This document shows positions 59,960 through 64,000 of a DNA stretch of 64,000 bases, one piece after another (the stretch's first letter is position 1; every line of letters begins with the position of its first letter). The stretch comes from Pontederia crassipes. Its lineage: Eukaryota > Streptophyta > Magnoliopsida > Commelinales > Pontederiaceae. Position numbers and translations under genes: made by a program. The stretch covers positions 47,932,991 to 47,996,990 of the forward strand of contig CM060195.1 of assembly GCA_030549335.1 (NCBI GenBank). Reading direction: 5' to 3'. The notes below the pieces were generated by a model. The model worked only from the letters and a program-made list of their open reading frames with translations, did no database searches and had not been told where the DNA came from.

Positions 59960-62350
59960 GCTTTACTATTTTATATTTTTTTTAATTTTAATTATTTTAT
60001 CTATATATTACCTTTAATCATTGTATAATTAGGTAATTATGATATTATGTATGCTCATTTTATTTATAAGTATTATATATAATTGATATACATAAATAAT
60101 AATGCAATATTATTTTTTAATATATTAGTATAATTAAATATTTATGTTTACTATCTTATATTGCACTTACGAATTATTTGTCAAGTGTTGAAGTTATTTT
60201 TTAATAAATCAAGAGAAATTGTATCCATGATATCTTTTTAACATTGTACAAATTATTATTTATTTTTTAATATCATAATACAAACATTTTAATTAATTTG
60301 GGATTCTAAAATTAATATATATATATATATTAAAAATTATGGAAGGAAGGATGCGAGCTCTTTCACTATATATACGTGGATATGAACACACTCAAAATAT
60401 TTTTGACTTCGTGAGCGACTGGTTGCTAAAGGAAATAGCTCTTAATAATACCATAATCTATGTATATTACTTGTTATCATCAATGACCCATTTGTATTTC
60501 AAATTTATAGGAAATAGTAAGAAAAATAAATTATCATTACTAAATGTTCGAGTAGCTCAAATTAATAGTTTTTTTTTTATTTATCGATGTTTTTCTATTT
60601 TCGTCGTCTATTGGTAATTATGTTATAATAGTAAGCACAATAACTTTAGACTTCTAAAAATAAAATTATTTTCGAATATATATGTTTTATTGCAACAAAC
60701 CTCAATATATTCTTATTCCATAAGTTATGATCAATTGATACGTCTCTTTTTTTATTGTTCTAAAAGCGATACATTGTTCATGTGTTGAAGATCAATATGA
60801 TAAATAAGACTCACAATAATAAGGAACTCAATCCGACAATACCTTATTTTTACCCATGGTATATGTCTCTTCTTTCTGTTAATCCTAACTTTTATGAAGT
60901 TTCCATTCTTTTCATTTCTTTTAATTATTAGTTTATAGTTAATGACATCCACAAATAATTGTTACCGCTTAAAATTTATTAATGGTTAGTTGGTTACCTG
61001 TGAAATTCATGAAAAGGCAATGAATGCAAAAACTCATTATTAATAGTTATGCATGTTTTCCATTATTCATATACTATTGTTAATTAGACAAAAAAAACAA
61101 GAAAAATAACTCTAAATTATAAATGTGGGATTACTTTAACCCTTCGAGTTGTGATTGGATTTTGTTTTTAAACACACGGTCCCAATCAGATGATACATGT
61201 TTAAGATTAGAAGACCGAAATTGATTCGATCCATTCTGATCTATGATTATTTTATAAATATATAGAGGGTAATATGCAATGTTTTAAAAATCGAATCAGA
61301 ATCGGATAGACATGCCAACCGAGTCGAGATTTGACCAGTTCAACTAGGAGTCAACTAGTTGAATCGAATTTTTATATAATATTATTATTTATCATTATTT
61401 GTGAGTAATTTAATATATAAATGATTATAAAAATTATTAAATCAATTAAATAATTATTTTTTATCAGATGTTAATTTAAATAGTATTTTTTTGTTATTGA
61501 TATAATAATCTAAATTGAATGTCAATCTAAATTTATCACTAACATATTATTACCGGATTTTATTTTCATTCTATATATAACTCTCTTTTATTTGATTTGA
61601 TTAATAATCTATTTTTATTTTGGCATTTTCTTTTCATTATTACTAATATAATAATATATATTTGATTTCAATCTAAATTTATTACTAATATATTATTACA
61701 AATTTTATCCCCTTTCCATATATAATTCTTTTTTTATTTCATTAATAATTTATTTTTGTTTTGATTCCTTTCCTCCAATCAAGGATTCAAAATCTTTCCT
61801 TTCAGGATTTCATTTTCTTATTTGAATTTGATTTTTTTTCTTTTGATTTTTTTTCTTTTTTTATCCTTTCACTTGCTTAACTTGTCAATTTTATTATAAA
61901 ATCATTTAAACATTCAATTTCCTAATAAAATCTTTTCATATTTTAACATTTTAAAAAATAAAAAAAACTGGGTTGAACCGATTTATTGGTTCAACTCAAG
62001 TTTTTCAGAATCATTTTTTAATTATTTTAATTTTATTATTAAATTGGAGCAATTTTGTAGCTGATTCGCGATCGAACCGATTGCCGGGACATTGAGGAAG
62101 ATCCAAAAAGACATTTCGGGAATCGATCTGATTTTATCTCTGTTCATTCCGTTTGAAGAAAAGAAGGATTCCAAAAAATCGATCAGGCATGGATACAGCA
62201 TCTATAGGATAACTGTTATCTTGAGAGTTATTTGTGGGTACCTCTTGGTCGTGAATATTTGAATAGGATGAACCGGCCTGCGTGGATATCTTTGCTTCAG
62301 AACAAAACAATTAAAATTAGGTACAGATTGAAACGAAAAGTTCTCGTGGC
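59960..62350. other. Very AT-rich intergenic DNA
   Basis: No gene supported. The 92-codon frame at 60339-60617 has no domain I know. The stretch 61290-61370 is rich in GAATC, GGATAG and TTCAACTAG words, and 61970-62090 has GGTTGAACCGA words. Both could be worn ends of a DNA transposon. Confidence 0.4.
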
Positions 62351-62352
62351 AA

Positions 62353-62600
62353 CCGGTTCTTCTGTTCAGAAACAAAATATTCCAAATGTTCCTGGAAATT
62401 CTTGCTCTCATTGGACCATTTGTACCTATATACATCAGGATCCCGATTCATGTTCTTTATGACTATGGAATGGGAAATCTTTCTCCTGTTACATGAATCA
62501 AATGTTTCATTTCATCCGGAAGCACATTCATCATAGTTAGTAGCTCTCTATCAAGGTCATCATCAATATTGTCACTATCATCAATATCGATATCGTCATG
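62353..62600 (-). pseudogene. ycf2: Scrambled plastid ycf2 fragments (nuclear plastid DNA)
   Basis: On the minus strand, three pieces recognisable as plastid ycf2 lie side by side: 62600-62540 reads [22 protein letters not shown] sequence (the acidic middle segment of Ycf2); 62517-62461 matches the gene's 3' end (C-C-G-GATGAAATGAAA, then TTCATGTAACAGGAGAAAG); 62455-62353 reads [17 protein letters not shown]. In plastids these parts are far apart and in another order. This is an old, rearranged plastid transfer with no function. Identified from memory of Ycf2, not by search. Confidence 0.65.
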
Positions 62601-64000
62601 CTCTTAATAGAACATGTAGGAATAGTAAAATCTATTGTTTGTTTTGTTACCAGTGCTACATAAATATGCACAATCCGAACCGATTTTTAAAAGTATTATG
62701 ATGCTGCTGAGCGCCCATCCTGCTAAGCACTGCTTAGTGGTCTCCCGTCCAAATCTTCATCTACCGCATCTATTGCTAGTTATCTCAGGTCTCAGCCATT
62801 TTTTATACCTCAATGGTGATTTTTTTTGGTGGTCCGTTTGAAAAATGATGCCAATTATTTAACTTCGTGACGTCAAAAAATACATTATCTATAAATTGAC
62901 AGTAAAAATATTATCCATTCACAGGAAAAAAAAATTCTACCTCGATGGTGAATTTGAAAACAGAGGATTTCAACTTCATGGTAAGGTGAACCAAGCCGTT
63001 GCATCAATTTAGTATAAATGCAATGCAAATAATTATTTTTTAATACTAGATTTTTATTTTAAGGTAAATAAAGGAAGAAAAATGTTCAAAGCCGTATGCA
63101 CATACAACAGTTAATGGTAAGACGAGGTGATCACTCGCATACGTCACTTCTGGACAAAATTTATGAACTTAAATATGACACAATTTTTTTCCATTTTTTA
63201 CGTGATATGATAAACCTTCCAGAAATTAATATATTACATAGAAAATAAGAAACGTCCTCAAAGGATTAGTTGTACATTCTAGTTCTAGATGTAGTTCTTC
63301 TAATGCGTCATTCACCCCAAACATGTATAAAAGAAGGATAAAGGATTATTGCAGCGAGATTTTTCAAAATAAAAATAAAATGTGACGGTACCATCAGAAG
63401 AATTGAGCCCAACAAAGGCCCAATATGGGTGGCATGCTTGGACTGGATCGCAAAGAAAATATATAATTGATTGTTTATTAGATGGATAAAATAATTGTGT
63501 TCTCTAATTATCATGACTTCTGACGCAACTTTTCGTCATGTATTATTTTAAAAAATTATCCTTATAAGTAAATGCATTTTACATAAGTCAAACATTTGCG
63601 AAAGACCATTTATGGAAATTTCAATTAATTTTAAGATATTTTATTACTATGATTGAATTTTTTAGAAGTTATCTCGTTATATTTGGACAGATTAACTCGA
63701 GAACTCACATTAAAATAAACAAAGTTATAGAATTTTTGTTCCAAAATTTGTTATCACAGTCCAATATTTATTTATTTTTTATCTTTGTCTTTCCATCCAA
63801 ACTTAATTTACGTACAAAATTGGTTGGTAAAACAAAAATTCGCTTGGACAGAAATATTTTATAGTCTAATCATCGGCATACATATTTTGATATGTACTTA
63901 ACTCTGCTCCACTAGAGCTATGAACATTCTTTTTGGAGAAAAAAAAAATCGAGCCAAGCGATCTCAATTTTATCGTAATATCTTTTAAAAATAAATATAA
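62601..64000. other. AT-rich intergenic DNA
   Basis: No gene or clear repeat. Frames at 62635-62841, 63308-63514 and 63649-63864 are short and unrecognised. Confidence 0.45.

Noticed and set aside
60339..60617. 92-aa open frame
   Set aside because: No recognisable domain, and poly-T coded Phe runs; likely chance.
61290..62090. DNA transposon bounded by GAATC/GGTTGAACC-rich ends
   Set aside because: I could not pair the two ends as inverted repeats or find a target duplication.

Overview
The window looks like nuclear DNA of a flowering plant. It carries two intron-containing plant-type genes, both LPR1/LPR2-like multicopper oxidases, in AT-rich, transposon-filled DNA with L1-type LINEs, a CACTA (En/Spm) family, a Ty1-copia element with a tRNA-iMet primer site, a tRNA-derived SINE and Helitron-like ends. 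The strongly G+C-rich coding exons set in AT-rich surroundings would suit a monocot, but this is only a weak inference and I cannot name the species.

Layout. 1-9165: two decayed copies of one LINE family lie head to head (LINE-A on minus, LINE-B on plus). 9458-9826: a Mutator-like MITE with a 9-bp target duplication. 10704-19633: an 8.9-kb CACTA element with a 3-bp TAT target duplication, a broken TNP2-type transposase, a second broken transposase gene, dense CGACGG/CCGTCG repeats at both ends and a G+C-rich 30-bp minisatellite. 21737-25171 (+): multicopper oxidase gene A, four coding exons, 589 aa. 26470-29430: LINE-C with a 1.1-kb CACTA derivative (ATA duplication) inserted in it. 31829-39645: a minus-strand Ty1-copia element split between gag and protease by a ~3.3-kb insertion that resembles a solo LTR. 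39644-40180: a CACTA terminal fragment at the copia edge. 41371-43421 (-): multicopper oxidase gene B, three coding exons, 583 aa. 44021-44177: a three-copy minisatellite. 46764-48486: LINE-D. From 48.5 kb to the end the DNA is very AT-rich and holds no convincing intact gene. It does hold a CACTA end remnant, a long ATT microsatellite, Helitron-like ends, a SINE with a 14-bp target duplication, tandem duplications and a scrambled piece of plastid ycf2.

The only host genes I can support are the two oxidase paralogs, which face each other across about 16 kb of nested transposons. Both keep all four copper-binding motif blocks and an N-terminal signal-like segment. By family they should be secreted or cell-wall ferroxidases, like Arabidopsis LPR1/LPR2 in root phosphate and iron sensing. 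Nearly all other coding sequence here is decayed transposon sequence.
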